The position numbers and the translations under genes were made by a program. A stretch of DNA of 64,000 nucleotides from Amyloporia xantha (Eukaryota > Basidiomycota > Agaricomycetes > Polyporales > Adustoporiaceae): NCBI GenBank assembly GCA_036971615.1, contig JAYKKR010000002.1, positions 868,001 through 932,000 of the forward strand, read 5' to 3'. The number at the start of each line of letters is the position of its first letter. Positions within the stretch are counted from its first letter, which is position 1. This document shows, piece by piece, positions 1 to 12,496 of the stretch. The notes under the pieces were generated by a model that did not search any database, was not told the DNA's origin, and was given only the letters and a program-made list of their open reading frames with translations.

Positions 1-375
1 ACTGCTACCCCTGTGATGAATTGGCTGATGCTCTGAGGGGCCATTATTCGCGTGTTGTAGGACCTCTGTCGTGATGGACTTGAAGTAGGAAGTGTTTTCT
101 GAGTAGAGTATCTGCGCATACTGCCGACTGACCATGTCCCATCGCTTGTGGTACACCCCGTGCTACGATAGCGATGGATGTGGTTTACTAACATTGAAAT
201 AGATAATGTGTTGTGCTTCTAAGGTTTCAAATTGAGTGTGCACAGCTGTGGGTGACACGACCACCGCTTTGGATGTGTTCCCATGAACACGCGGTGTGGA
301 AGAGAAACGCGCCTGGCGCGTGAAGAACTCGCGATTGGTCACGACATTTCCTTTTTCTTCTACTCTTCCTCTCAT
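1..375 (-). CDS. Unknown gene, 5' end only (runs off left edge)
   Basis: The ATG at 375 opens a 61-codon first exon with an arginine- and serine-rich start (FFTRQARFSSTPRVHG) that resembles a mitochondrial presequence. A good donor (gttagt) lies at 192, and an acceptor ending in cggcag gives a second exon that stays open to the window edge and reads like real protein (YAQILYSENTSYFKSIT). No family is recognised. The rest of the gene lies outside the window. The mitochondrial location is inferred only from composition. Confidence 0.4.
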
Positions 376-643
376 CTTCTCTCTCGTGGACTCACCTCGC
401 GAAAACCCTAGATATCATTAATATTGTCCTCGACTCTTGAATGATGGAAAGCGAGCGCGGAAGGTACGGTCAGTCAGACGATGAGCGAACGAGGCAACAT
501 CACGCTCCCGAAGGCGGTGAATTGTCTAGCAAACAGGACGCGTGTTGAGACTTGCAAGGCAAGTCCGCGGAGACAATGAGCCAAACTCGAAGCTTGAGCC
601 CACACAGCAGCCCACATTCCAGAACTGAGTGTTTCTCTCTTAT
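376..643. other. Intergenic upstream DNA
   Basis: This is the space between the start of the left-edge gene and the duplicated leader. I see no convincing coding sequence; the open frames here lack coding-like composition. It probably holds the promoter of the left-edge gene. Confidence 0.4.
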
Positions 644-1010
644 CTCCTGTCAAGCATTCGGTGTCTTCGGGCGCAAGCAATCAAACTGTAGCTTCGATTC
701 GTACGTCGTGTCTTGTGGTCCTGCGCTCTGTACAGTATATAACGGCGCCCTCCCACCTTCGAATGGAGCAATCAACCTTGCCCCCCCCTTTCCTTCGAGT
801 CTGGGAGCTCCTGCACGGAAGAGTGACGAGAGTGCTGCATGCGCCGAGCATCTATCTTGTGACTAGCTCATTCGGAGACTTTCTTAGGTAACATTTCGGT
901 TTCGAGTCGATTTCCAGGACTGCACTACACGTTTACCGACCATTCTAGCTACGCGCTGCGCAGCGGCCATCGAAGACACTCGATAATCCATTCTTACTCC
1001 GGCGCCAGCC
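644..1010 (+). repeat. Duplicated 5' leader, copy 1 (with TATA box)
   Basis: This stretch aligns by eye with 2882-3250. Both begin with tcctgtcaagcattcggtg, share a TATATAA box (736-742 here, 2963-2969 in the other copy) followed by a GGCGCCCTCCC block, and share a later block around ccaggactgca. Small indels separate the copies. It has the look of a promoter plus 5' leader. Here it lies in front of the J-less DnaJ copy, which it may now drive. Confidence 0.7.
736..742 (+). promoter_or_regulatory. TATA box of leader copy 1
   Basis: TATATAA lies about 435 bp upstream of the first in-frame ATG of the truncated DnaJ copy and is conserved in the second leader copy. Its role is inferred from the motif and its conservation. 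Confidence 0.5.
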
Positions 1011-1176
1011 AGCCACACCTCGTCGACGACCTACCAGACTACTCTGCATTTCTGTTGCTGGTGTTCTGCACGCCGCACTTCCACACAGTCCACTCTGCAG
1101 TCCCCCACGCTCGTCCTTCTCTCCCTCCACAACTCAAACAACAACGGTAACAGAAGGCTTGTCGGAGTCTGGTGGT

Positions 1177-2255
1177 ATGGGTGGAATGGATCCTCAGGTG
1201 CATCTCCTCGTGGGCTGCTCTTGTTCCCAGCTTAACCTCCAGGGCAGGACCTTTCCAGCCAATTCAGTGGCGGTGGCCGGCCCTCAGGCCCGCGCAAAAC
1301 AAAGGATCTCGTCCACCATGTGCATGTCACCCTCGAAGACCTTTACAAAGGCAAGACGTCCAAGCTCGCGCTCACCCGCAATGTCATCTGCAGCAAGTGC
1401 AACGGAAGAGGCGGCAAGGAGGGCGCCGTGCAGACGTGTACCACCTGTCACGGCCAGGGTGTCAAGATCACCCTGCGCATGGTGGACACAGAGTGCGAGC
1501 AGACCCAAAAACAGTGCGACAGCTGTTCTGGTACGGGTGCGATGATCAATGCGAAGGACCGCTGCAAGGCCTGCAACGGGAAGAAGGTTATTTCGGAGAA
1601 GAAGATGCTCGAGGTGCACATCGACAAGGGCATGAAAGGCGGCCAGACGATCAAGTCCCGTGGAGAGAGCGACCAGGCGCCAGGTTTCACTCCAGGTGAC
1701 GTTGTCATCGTGATAGAGGAGGAGCCCCATGAGCGGTTCAGGCGGCAAGGGGACGACTTGTTTATTGACCAAGAAATCGACCTGCTCACTGCACTGTGCG
1801 GTGGTCATTTCTCGATAAGGCACCTAGATGACCGCATACTGTTTGTGAGCATTCGACCTCTAGAGGTGATCAAGGATGGTATGGAATGAACGAGTCCTGC
1901 CTGTTAAGCACTCTCCTCACCCCTTATCCTAGGCGACCTCAAGGTAATCCGGAGACAGGGCATGCCTTCCCAGCGGTACGATGAACCTGGCGACCTCTGC
2001 GTGCACTTCACCGTCAAATTCCCCAAAGATATCGACCCTGAGTCCATGGCCCGCCTTGAAAGCGCGCTTGAAAGCATCTTTCCGGCCCGTCCAAAAGTCC
2101 CAAAGGGTGTCGACATAGAGGCGGTTACGCTTGAGGAGGCGGACACACGGCAGCGCGAGCGGGACACACGGCAGCGCGAGCGGGCAAGCACAGGCGAAGC
2201 GATGGGCGAGGACGACGACGAAGAGGAGCCGCGTGAGCAGTGCACGCACCAATAA
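1177..2255 (+). CDS. Truncated DnaJ (Hsp40 type I) paralogue lacking the J domain
   Basis: This is a DNA-level copy of the DnaJ gene at 10722-12213. Exons 1177-1197, 1248-1878 and 1933-2255 sum to 975 nt and encode 324 residues without a break. Both introns keep GT-AG borders at the same places as in the parent. All four zinc-finger repeats remain (CSKC, CTTC, CDSC, CKAC), as do the substrate-binding beta domains and a C-terminal CTHQ box that matches a farnesylation motif. The J domain with its HPD motif is absent and the Gly/Phe-rich region is shortened, so the product could not stimulate Hsp70 in the usual way. A 21-bp tandem duplication near the end repeats DTRQRER. The start is uncertain because the frame is also open upstream of 1177. 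It may be a functional co-chaperone variant or a young pseudogene. Confidence 0.65.
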
Positions 2256-2328
2256 TCGACGAATGGCGGCGGGCATCGGACTGCTGGTGGTTACACGTTG
2301 TGTTGTGTGCTCTGTGGCATACCTCGTC
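2256..2328 (+). other. Duplicated 3' flank of the DnaJ gene
   Basis: The bases after the stop codon still match the DNA downstream of the intact DnaJ gene (reverse strand, about 10640-10721). Similarity ends near ctcgtcagg, where lipid-kinase sequence starts. This marks one breakpoint of the rearrangement. Confidence 0.6.
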
Positions 2329-2615
2329 AGGCGGGTGCGCGGCGAGGGTGGTGATGCCGAGGGTGAGGGGGACGGCGGTGGAGGATGAGAGGAATGCCTG
2401 CACGGATCGCAGCTTGTATTGGACGGGATCATCGTCGCCCTTGGGTGGGAACGGGAAGGCGTAGAGAGTCTCGATGATCTCGTGCAGCCTGAGTGCCGTC
2501 ACCCGATCCAAAAACGATGATGGACGGGCCCTCGACGGCCTCGAAGTATTCAGTGACGAACGCACCTGCATGGCCCGCGCTGTGGGTTGCGATGATCTTG
2601 GTAGTCAGGATCAGG
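2329..2615 (-). pseudogene. Fragment of the DAGK/LCB-type lipid kinase gene
   Basis: Read on the minus strand, this matches about residues 40-155 of the intact kinase gene at 14412, including the stretch encoding DPVQYKLRSVQAF and the following valine/leucine-rich strand. About 105 bp present in the parent, encoding the PCGTANAL motif, are deleted at a short ctct repeat. The GDG region is disturbed. There is no start, no C-terminal half and no complete catalytic site, so it is a dead fragment. Its position directly after the DnaJ copy suggests one event joined the two. Confidence 0.7.
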
Positions 2616-2881
2616 AGAGTTCAAAGGATCAAGGGAGCCTTTGCGCGGGACTGGGATGAGATAAGACCCCTCTCTGTTGTCGGCTGTGCTCAATTTCGAC
2701 GTATGCCTTCACAGGGAAGAGCTGGTCGTTATGCAGCTCTCCAGCCGTAGAAGGATAACGCGCTTGACGCATAGAACACGTGATCGATCGAGCTATGTTT
2801 CGTTTTTCGTTTTTCTCCTCCTCTCATCGTCTGTGCCGAGACTTTCCTTATTTAGCATCACGCGGAACGGTTTTCTTTTCC
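2616..2881. other. Intergenic DNA
   Basis: This lies between the kinase fragment and the second leader copy. No coding signal was seen. It includes a pyrimidine-rich stretch around 2800-2880. Confidence 0.4.
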
Positions 2882-3250
2882 CTCCTGTCAAGCATTCGGT
2901 GTCTTCGGGCACAAGCCGTCAAACGGTAGCTTCGATTCGTACGTCATGTCCTGTGGTCGCAGTATATAAGGGCGCCCTCCCGCCTTGGAATGGAGCAATC
3001 AACCTTGCCCCACGACGTTTCCTTTGAGTCTGAGAGTCGCGAGATCGACCCTTGAGAGTTTCGAGACCTGCGTGCAAGAGTGACGCGAGTATCGCACGCC
3101 TGTGACTAGCTTATTCCGAGACTTTCTTGGGCGACATTTCAGTTTCAATTCTTTTTCCAGGACTGCAGTACACGTTTACCGACCGTTCTAGCTACGTGTC
3201 GCGCTCGCAGCGGCCACCCGATGTTTCATCCTTACACCGGCGCTAGTGAG
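2882..3250 (+). repeat. Duplicated 5' leader, copy 2 (with TATA box)
   Basis: This is the second copy of the leader at 644-1010. The TATATAA box is at 2963-2969. It ends around an ATG at 3221 that opens a short exon. This copy may be the original, since an exon with a good donor follows directly. Confidence 0.65.
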
Positions 3251-3352
3251 TTTTCTACATCTACCTACCAGTCTACGCTGCACGCCGCACTCCCACAGCG
3301 GATTGCCTCCGCCGAAAAGAACGATGAGTACATCGGCCTACTTCCGTATATG
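3221..3352 (+). CDS. Unknown short gene, first exon only
   Basis: The ATG at 3221 lies about 250 bp after the TATA box and opens 44 codons ending in GLLPYM, directly followed by a strong donor (gtaagt, 3353). Sequence further on around 3530-3600 reads YDKNWKPTVPVDIRDG in one frame and may be a later exon, but I could not join the two cleanly. No family is recognised. It may be a remnant. Confidence 0.3.
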
Positions 3353-4034
3353 GTAAGTAATCTTCCAAATCCGTCTGAATTGGCTATAATGTCAAGCTGT
3401 AACATCCATGAAACGCCCTCCGCTACACCTCATGAGCTGCATGAATTTATTATTCGCAGAGAGAGCGACGTTGCGCCTGCTGAGACTCTCTATCCACCAC
3501 AGCGCCGAGCAGTGTAAATTCATTTCACGGGCTATGATAAGAACTGGAAGCCAACTGTGCCGGTGGACATTCGCGATGGCGCCCATCTGTCGGCTGTTCG
3601 CGCCGCCCGCCCAGCGCGGTGATGTCCGGTGAGAGTGTGAGAAGGTGTATGGCGGAAGCGCCGCGTCGACGCGCCTGTGGCGGGACGCGACTCATCCGCG
3701 AAGACGAATCGATCTCGCTAGTCTGTGCAATCTTCGTCGCCACGACAATGAGGGTGCGTCCCATACACCCCGCCGGGTTCGTGCTCCACTCACATCTCTT
3801 CGCTGGAGAGTACCGCCCTCCGCGTGTTTGGCCTTCTTGGCGTTCTGCTTTCCGGTCTTTTCTCTCCGCATCACAGTCCTCATCTCGCCAAGGGCGAACA
3901 TACACTCTTTTGTCGTCTATCCTATCTGTCGCCTTGTCCCGCTATTCCTTTGACCCCTCGGCTTGCTACGTACAGACCACCATACTTCACTCTGCGCTGT
4001 GCACCACACCTACGCCCGTCCTGGCCGCCTCGCC
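3353..4034. other. Possible intron/3' part of unknown gene, then upstream region
   Basis: Besides the exon candidate near 3530-3600, no coding sequence is supported. The CT-rich stretch from about 3830 to 4034 probably belongs to the promoter and 5' leader of the glycosyltransferase gene. Confidence 0.35.
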
Positions 4035-5642
4035 ATGTCCTTCAACCGGCAGTACCTCGAGTCCTCCCCCCTCTCCAACAGCCCGCCCGCATCGCCCTGG
4101 CGCGCACGTGCAGACATCCTCCGTCGCCGCCCCCACCACTCGCGCCGCCTCGTCGCCCTCCTCGCCGCCATCCTCTTCTGCTCCGTCCTCTTTCTCAACC
4201 GCTACCGCGCCGATGACCACCGGGAATGGATCATGGTCGAAGATACCCTTCCCATCCCCCCGCTCCCCGCCGCCCACCTGACCCCGCCCCCGCTCCCGGA
4301 TGTCCGCAACGAGACCCATCCTCCGCCCGCGGTGGTGGAAACTCCGCCCGACGCCGTCGTCTTCTCCCTCATCATGTTCTCCGAGGACTCTGCCACAGAG
4401 GGCGCCATCCTCATGAAGGTGCGCTGCCGCGTTCACCGATCCGATGTGCTGATCTCACCGCCCATCACAGTCGATCGTCATGTACAGCTCGCTCCCGATC
4501 GAGTTCCACATCATCTGCGACGAGGCCGCCCAGGCGTATCTCGAGCACCGCCTCCGCCTCGTCTCCCGCCCCGCGCACGACATCCTCGTCCGCTTCTACC
4601 TCCTCCCATGGCCCGCCATGCTCGCCCGCATCGAGCGCGAGGGCGCCATCATGTCCGACCACTCCGCCGGCACCCGTGAGTGACTCCCCTCTCCCTCTCC
4701 CTGACACCTGAAGGCTAACCCCGCGTCTCCCCCTCAGCCGGCCTCATGAAGCTCTTCATCCACGAGATCCTGCCCCCCTCCGTCTCCCACGCCATCTTCA
4801 TCGACACCGACGCCTTCTTCGTCTCGGACCCGGCGCTCCTCTGGGATCGCTTCCGGCAGATGGACCCCCGCGCGCTCATCGCGATCCCGACCCACCCTGA
4901 GATGGCCGCCCCGCACTGGCACCACGCGAACCGCATCTGCTCGTGCATCATGCTCCTCGCGCTCGACCGCCTCCGCGAGGTGCGCCTCATGGACTCGAGC
5001 GCGTACCGGGGCGTGGGGGTGAAGGCGCTGGGCCCGCCGGCGTTCGAGGCACTGTTCGGCCCTCCCGGTGCGGGCGGGCATTATGAGGACGTGAAGCTCG
5101 GGGACCAGGGGTACTGGTACGCGATCGCGGCGCACCGCCCGGAGCTCGTCGAGCACCTCGCGTTCGACTGGGAGGTGAGCAGCTGCTTGCTGGACATGTA
5201 TCTCACCGGGCTGGGCGAGGACACGCGGCGGGAGGAGGAGGAGGCGGCGTACCATGTGCATACCGAGGGGACGCCGAGCGAGGGCGAGGCGGTCTTGCCG
5301 AAGTTGCTGCATTTGTGAGTGTCGCGCGTGCGCGTGTTTGTGTGCGGATGTATGGATGTGGTGCTGATGATGCTGCGCGTTTGCAGTAATTGCTTAGACG
5401 GCACGCCGCGCTATTACGAGTGGGAGGGGTGGGCGGATCCGGAGAACAGCCTCACGAAGCGGTGGTGGCCCGCGGTGCAGTACCACGTCGGCTTCAAGTG
5501 GATATGGCTCAACGCGCACCGCGCGCTGGGCACGCTCCGGATAGAGACAGTGCGGGACGTCGTGTTCGCCGACGAGCTGTATGCGCAGGAGCGCGCACAA
5601 AAACAGGGCAGCCGCGGCGCCGGCGACATCGAGGTGAGCTGA
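4035..5642 (+). CDS. LARGE/GT8-like glycosyltransferase, type II membrane protein
   Basis: Four exons (4035-4418, 4471-4675, 4738-5314, 5387-5642) encode 473 residues. A short basic cytosolic tail (about residues 1-38) precedes one membrane segment (LVALLAAILFCSVLFLN), a Golgi type II layout. The luminal part starts with FSLIMFSEDSATEGAILMKS, typical of the LARGE group, and carries the metal-binding DxD motif in AIFIDTDAFFVSDP. Later motifs (GDQGYWYAIAAHRPEL, FDWEVSSCLLD) also fit this family. It probably transfers a sugar to a glycoprotein or glycan in the Golgi; donor and acceptor cannot be read from sequence. All junctions keep frame. The ATG at 4035 is preferred because it directly precedes the basic tail. 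Confidence 0.8.
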
Positions 5643-5874
5643 CGAGATGCGCGGTGATGCTATACTATACTATGCTCCCCCGGGGTACCGGGTTACTGGT
5701 GATATCCATCGGATGCGGGTGTATTATTATTTACAGATGCTGGAATGGTCTATGCGAGTCTACATGCCTACGTACCCACCCATTATAATGCCTTACTTAG
5801 TACGTATATACAGAGAAGAGATCTGCCCGTTGCCGTCTACCTGCTGTATCTAACTTGCACAGTGCGACCAGTGC

Positions 5875-8305
<2,431 letters not shown>

Positions 8306-8440
8306 TTGGACGGTATATATATGTGAATGGGAGGTGATCCGGGTTCCGAAATATCGCAGTGAGATGATCTGTCCGGTGCAGATAAGTAAACGGTAGAGAG
8401 GTGTGTGTATGTATAGCGCCGGTCACCGCACGTTCGCCAC
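8306..8440. promoter_or_regulatory. Divergent promoter, PFKFB / PIG-X
   Basis: Only 135 bp separate the two start codons, so both genes must share this upstream DNA. A run of alternating TA (about 8313-8321) lies close to the PFKFB start on its strand. Confidence 0.5.
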
Positions 8441-9156
8441 ATGCGTTCCTCCATCTCGTCGTCCATATCCGCTCAGGGCTTTCACTTCACGTACTCGACC
8501 TGTATTCAGGTGGACGACTGGCTACCCGTCGCCAACTGCAGCCTGCATCTCGTCCATGTCCTGCCTCCAAATGTTTACGCAGACCAGTATGAGCTCATGC
8601 AGCGACCAGGCTACTCTTCCTCTCTCCGCGGGACCTCCGATCTCGAGTTGCCCGTCGGAGCCGTCGACTCGGCCGACAGTGTCTTGACTTTGAATGTCAA
8701 TGTCCCGGAAGACGCATTGGATGGTTCAGCCCAAGTTGAAGTCGATGTTCCTCTCCATGCCAGGTATGGCGACCCCGCACCAGCGTCACGTAAAGGTTAC
8801 AGCACCATTGCTCTTCCGCCACCAGTCGGGTTCTGGGCTTGCCCGTCATACGGTCAGTCTGGGCGGCGTCGTGTCGCGTGTCTGTCTCATTCTATGCAGC
8901 AGGAAACTCTCCCATCCCAAATGATTTGGTACCCTACGTCGCGCCAGAGTCGTTCGCAGCCTCCGACCTTGTGCAGATCCCCCACGTGAGAAGCGACGAA
9001 CGTGCCGAGATCATGATCCCTGTAGGCCGTCTAGATGACCTGAGCGTCGTAGACATTGGCACAGCAAGCATCATGCTCCTCATGTTTCTTTACCTCACAT
9101 TCCAGTCCGTGAAACACGCCCGCCGCCTACACCCTCCTCCCACGAAAACGGATTGA
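8441..9156 (+). CDS. PIG-X-like subunit of GPI mannosyltransferase I
   Basis: Two exons (8441-8852, 8900-9156) encode 222 residues, close to the usual PIG-X size. PIG-X (Pbn1 in yeast) holds the catalytic PIG-M in the ER and is needed to add the first mannose to GPI anchors. Family marks are GFHFTYST near the start, LPPNVYADQYEL, and VDVPLHARYG followed by LPPPVGFWACPSY. A single membrane helix (SIMLLMFLYLTFQSV) lies near the C-terminus before a short basic tail. There is no clear cleaved signal peptide, so an upstream exon cannot be excluded. Confidence 0.78.
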
Positions 9157-9336
9157 CAGAGCAGAATGTCAGTATAACGCATAGCGTACAGGTCTACTGT
9201 AATGCTGATAGATCGGAAATCAGTGTGCACGATGCAAGCAGAAGAGATGATGAGATAGGTATATAGTCCAACGTAGCCAGTCCGCCCCCTACCCCATCCA
9301 CGACCCAGTGCCCAGCGGGTGAGTCAAGAGACAATG

Positions 9337-10147
9337 TTAGGTCACGACACACCGCCGCTGCTTGACCATCTTGCCCCACTTTCCCCCGCATGCTCTCCTT
9401 CAACGCCAGGTGAAACACCTCCTGCACACCCGTGCCCATCTTCGCCGAGCACTCGATGTACTTTGCGCCGATCTCCCGCGCGACGCTCAAGCCCTGCTCG
9501 GATGAGACAGGTGTCTGACCTTGCGCGCTCAGCATCCGCTTGGTCTGCTCGTCCCGACGTAGATCGGTCTTCGTGCCGACGAGGATGAGTGGCACGCCTT
9601 CACAAAAGTGCGCGACCTCAGGATACCACTAGAGAAGCGGGGAGGCAGGGCGTCGGCAGGAGATACGCGGGTCAAAGCAGAGGAGATAGATACCTTGTCC
9701 TGGACGTTCGCAAGGCTGGTGGGGAAGTCGATAGAGAACACGACGAGGATCACGTCGCTTTCAGGATAGCTGAGCGGTCGTAATCGGTCATATTCCTCCT
9801 GCCCAGCCGTGTCCCATAGCGCGAGTTCGACGAGCTTGCCCTCAAACTGGACGAGTGTCACGTAGTTCTCAAATACTGTTGGGATGTATGCCTGTGGTTA
9901 CGCGATGCAGTGAGAGTCTGTGTTATTTAAAGGCGTGATAAGCTTTGGGGAAGCGCTGACCTCCGGGAAACGGTTCTCTGCATATACAATCAGTAGACAT
10001 GTCTTGCCACAGCCGCCTTGAGCGCTGGCGAGTTGAGACGTGAAAGACGCGGATAAGCAGGACGTGTCGCGTACCGTCACCTACAACGACTAGTTTGCGC
10101 TTGACATCCGGCCTTCGTGGGGGTGCCGATGGTGGTTCTGAAGACAT
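9337..10147 (-). CDS. Rho-family small GTPase, Rho4-like (C-terminal CaaX out of frame)
   Basis: This is a GTP switch for polarity, septation and wall synthesis. Exons carry the G motifs in order: [14 protein letters not shown] (P-loop), YIPTVFENY (switch I), [19 protein letters not shown] (switch II), VGTKTDL and ECSAK. The GGCGK P-loop and [10 protein letters not shown] point to the Rho4 group. The start at 10147 leaves about 15 residues before the core. The reading frame does not end in a prenylation box: it runs through [11 protein letters not shown] to a stop near 9194. One base away in frame lies a basic stretch ending in CVVT and a stop at 9337, as a Rho protein should end. A G5 run at the shift point suggests a one-base error or a real frameshift; the coordinates given assume the CaaX end. 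Confidence 0.8.
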
Positions 10148-10721
10148 GTTGTACACGAACGCTGCGATGATACGGTCAGAGCTCACTCGCGGCACCAGAC
10201 CAGGCGAATGTGGCCTCACAGGAGGTAAATTGAGATGGAGAGTAAGCTATCAAGCAGAGCAGAGAAAAGCAAGAGGGGATATGCAGGAAAACAAGATGGA
10301 AGACACGGGATGCGGGGGTGAACAGTTGGTATACGCTCGAGTGGCGGCGGTTGGGTCGAGTTGCGTTCACGTGCTCGCGCGCCCGCAACTAGCGTCGGCA
10401 CCCTGTAAGTGACGTCGACGACCGCATGTACTTTCAAGAGGCTCGACAGCGAGCACTGAGCAGCGAGCATACCGTTCTTGCCCAACCGTACATCACCCCA
10501 GCCATCTCTGGCATACACATGTACAAGTTTCAAGACTCCTTATTTTTCAAAACCTGGCAGCAATAATGTCACAATGGAATCTAGTCGTGGATGCAACTAG
10601 TAGGGCGTGGTACAATAGGCAAATGTCATGCAGCGCGAGAGAAACAAAAACGAGGTATGTCACAGAGCACACAATACAACAGGGTACCACCAGCAGTCCG
10701 ACACCCGCCGCCGCTCGTCGA
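10148..10721. other. Rho gene upstream region and DnaJ 3' flank
   Basis: This holds no supported coding sequence. The part next to 10147 should contain the Rho promoter. The part next to 10722 is the DnaJ 3' flank, a piece of which is duplicated at 2256-2328. Confidence 0.5.
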
Positions 10722-12213
10722 TTATTGGTGCGCGCACTGCACGCGCGGCTCCTCGTCCTCGTCCATCGCGTCGCCCGTGCTCGCCCGCATGCGCTGCCGC
10801 GTGTCCGCCTCCTCAAGCTCGACCTCCTCTGTCGTGACACCCTTCGGCACTTTATCGAGCTGTGGACGGGGCGGGAGGACCCGTTCCAGGAGGGAGATGG
10901 AGGCAGGGTCGATGTGTTCGGGGAATTTGACGGAGAAGTGTACGAACAGGTCGCCGGGTTCGTGGTGCCGCTGGGAAGGCATGCCTTGTCCCGGGATCAC
11001 CTTGAGGTCGTCTGGGATAAGAGTTCAGGAGAGCGCTAAGCAGGCAAGACTCATTCATTCCATACCGTGCTTGATCACCTCTCCAGGTGCGATCTTCACA
11101 ACCAGCACGCGGTCATCTAGGTGCTTTATCGCGAACTGGCCACCGCCCAGTGCAGTGAGCAGGTCGATTTCTTGGTCGATGATCAAGTCGTTCTCTTGCC
11201 GCCTGAATCGCTCATGGGCCTTTTCCTCTATCACGATGACAACATCACCCGGAGTGACCCCCGGCGCCTGGTCGCTCTCTCCACGGAAGTTAATCGTCTG
11301 ACCGCCTTTCATGCCCTTGTCGATGTGCACCTCGAGCATCTTCTTCTCCGAAATCACCTTCTTCCCGTTGCATGCCTTGCAGCGGTCCTTTGCACTGATC
11401 ATCTCGCCCGTACCCGAGCAGCTGTCGCACTGTTGCTGGATCTGCTGGATCATCGGGCCCATCTGGCGCAGGGTGATCTTGACACCCTTGGCCGTGGCAG
11501 GTGGTACACGTCTGCACGGCGCCTTCCTTGCCGCCCTTTCCGTTGCACTTGCTGCAGATGACATTGCGGGTGAGCGCGAGCTTGGACGTCTTGCCTTTGT
11601 ACAGGTCTTCGAGGGTGACATGCACGCGGTGGACGAGGTCCTTTGTTTTCTGCGGGCGTGAGGGCCCGCCACCGCCGCCGAAAAAGCCACCACCACCGAA
11701 CAATTGGCTGAAAAGGTCCTGCCCTGGGGGTTAAGCTGGGGACAAGAGCAGGCCGCGAGGAGACGCACCTGAGGATCCATTCCGCCCATACCACCAGATT
11801 CCGACAAGCCTGCCTCTCCCCGTGCATCGTAGACACTTCGCTTTTGTGGATCCGAGAGGACTTCGTATCTGTGCGCGCAGTTAACGGCTGCTTGGCCCAG
11901 AGCAAACAAAACAAAGGGACACATACGCATGCGTCACCTCCTTGAACAGCTCTGGGTCACCGCCCTTGTCCGGGTGCAGTCGTAGCGCCCTTTAATTAGT
12001 AGCAGTCAGCAGGGGGGTCGGTGGAGATCCAGAGCAGGGCGAATATTCACTTTTTGCGATAGGCCTTCTTGAGTTCCGCTTCAGAGGCATCTGGGGAGAC
12101 ATCCAAGAGATCGTAGTATTTGCTGTGGCGTGGGGTACGCGATGCGCGGGGAATGGATCAGCGGGCCTGGTTGCGCGAGAAATGGCACTGGATACTCACG
12201 TTTCTTTGACCAT
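10722..12213 (-). CDS. DnaJ / Hsp40 type I co-chaperone, Ydj1-like
   Basis: This co-chaperone delivers clients to cytosolic Hsp70 and stimulates its ATPase. The start (12213) gives MVKET, then an exon with the J domain (KYYDLLDVSPDASEAELKKAYRKK) and the HPD motif in RLHPDKGGDPELF. A Gly/Phe region (QLFGGGGFFGGGGG) follows, then four CxxCxGxG-type repeats, two substrate-binding beta domains and a C-terminal CAHQ, a CaaX box that would be farnesylated as in Ydj1. Several short introns are present; one ends in gggcag just before DLFSQLF. This is the parent of the J-less copy at 1177-2255. Confidence 0.9.
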
Positions 12214-12496
12214 TGTCGTCAAAGATGTGGAGGGAGAGGAGGACGAGGGTGGGGGGACTTCAGAGTGGACTGGAGAGGCGTCTGCGGCAGAGAGCTGATA
12301 AAAGCAGGCGGGGAATGGGTTGGAAGCTCATGGAAGCCACCAGAAATCTCTCGTGCATCCTTGTCAGATTAGCGCCCATCTCGCCACTCGCAGTGCAGTG
12401 TAATAGTCATCCGTTCCCATTGCGTCGACCTCAGCACACGTAAATAATACACTAGACACACATATATACCCGCTTTCTAGATAACAGCACCATTTC
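12214..12496. other. DnaJ upstream region / Nit2 3' flank
   Basis: These 283 bp hold the DnaJ promoter and the 3' end of the amidase gene. A TATATA stretch lies near 12460. No coding sequence was seen. Confidence 0.45.

Noticed and set aside
1177..2255. DnaJ copy as a processed retrocopy
   Set aside because: Both introns are present at the parental positions and 3' flanking DNA is also copied, so it is a DNA-level duplication.
2125..2571. Long minus-strand frame of about 149 codons over the DnaJ/kinase junction
   Set aside because: It is the shadow of the copied genes: the protein is Arg/Ala/Pro-rich antisense of known exons with no motif of its own, apart from the kinase fragment already listed.
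9340..9400. A 49-bp intron that would bring the Rho CaaX box into frame
   Set aside because: The splice gtgttt…caag would delete the conserved last helix of the G-domain ([10 protein letters not shown]), so a frameshift or sequence error is more likely.
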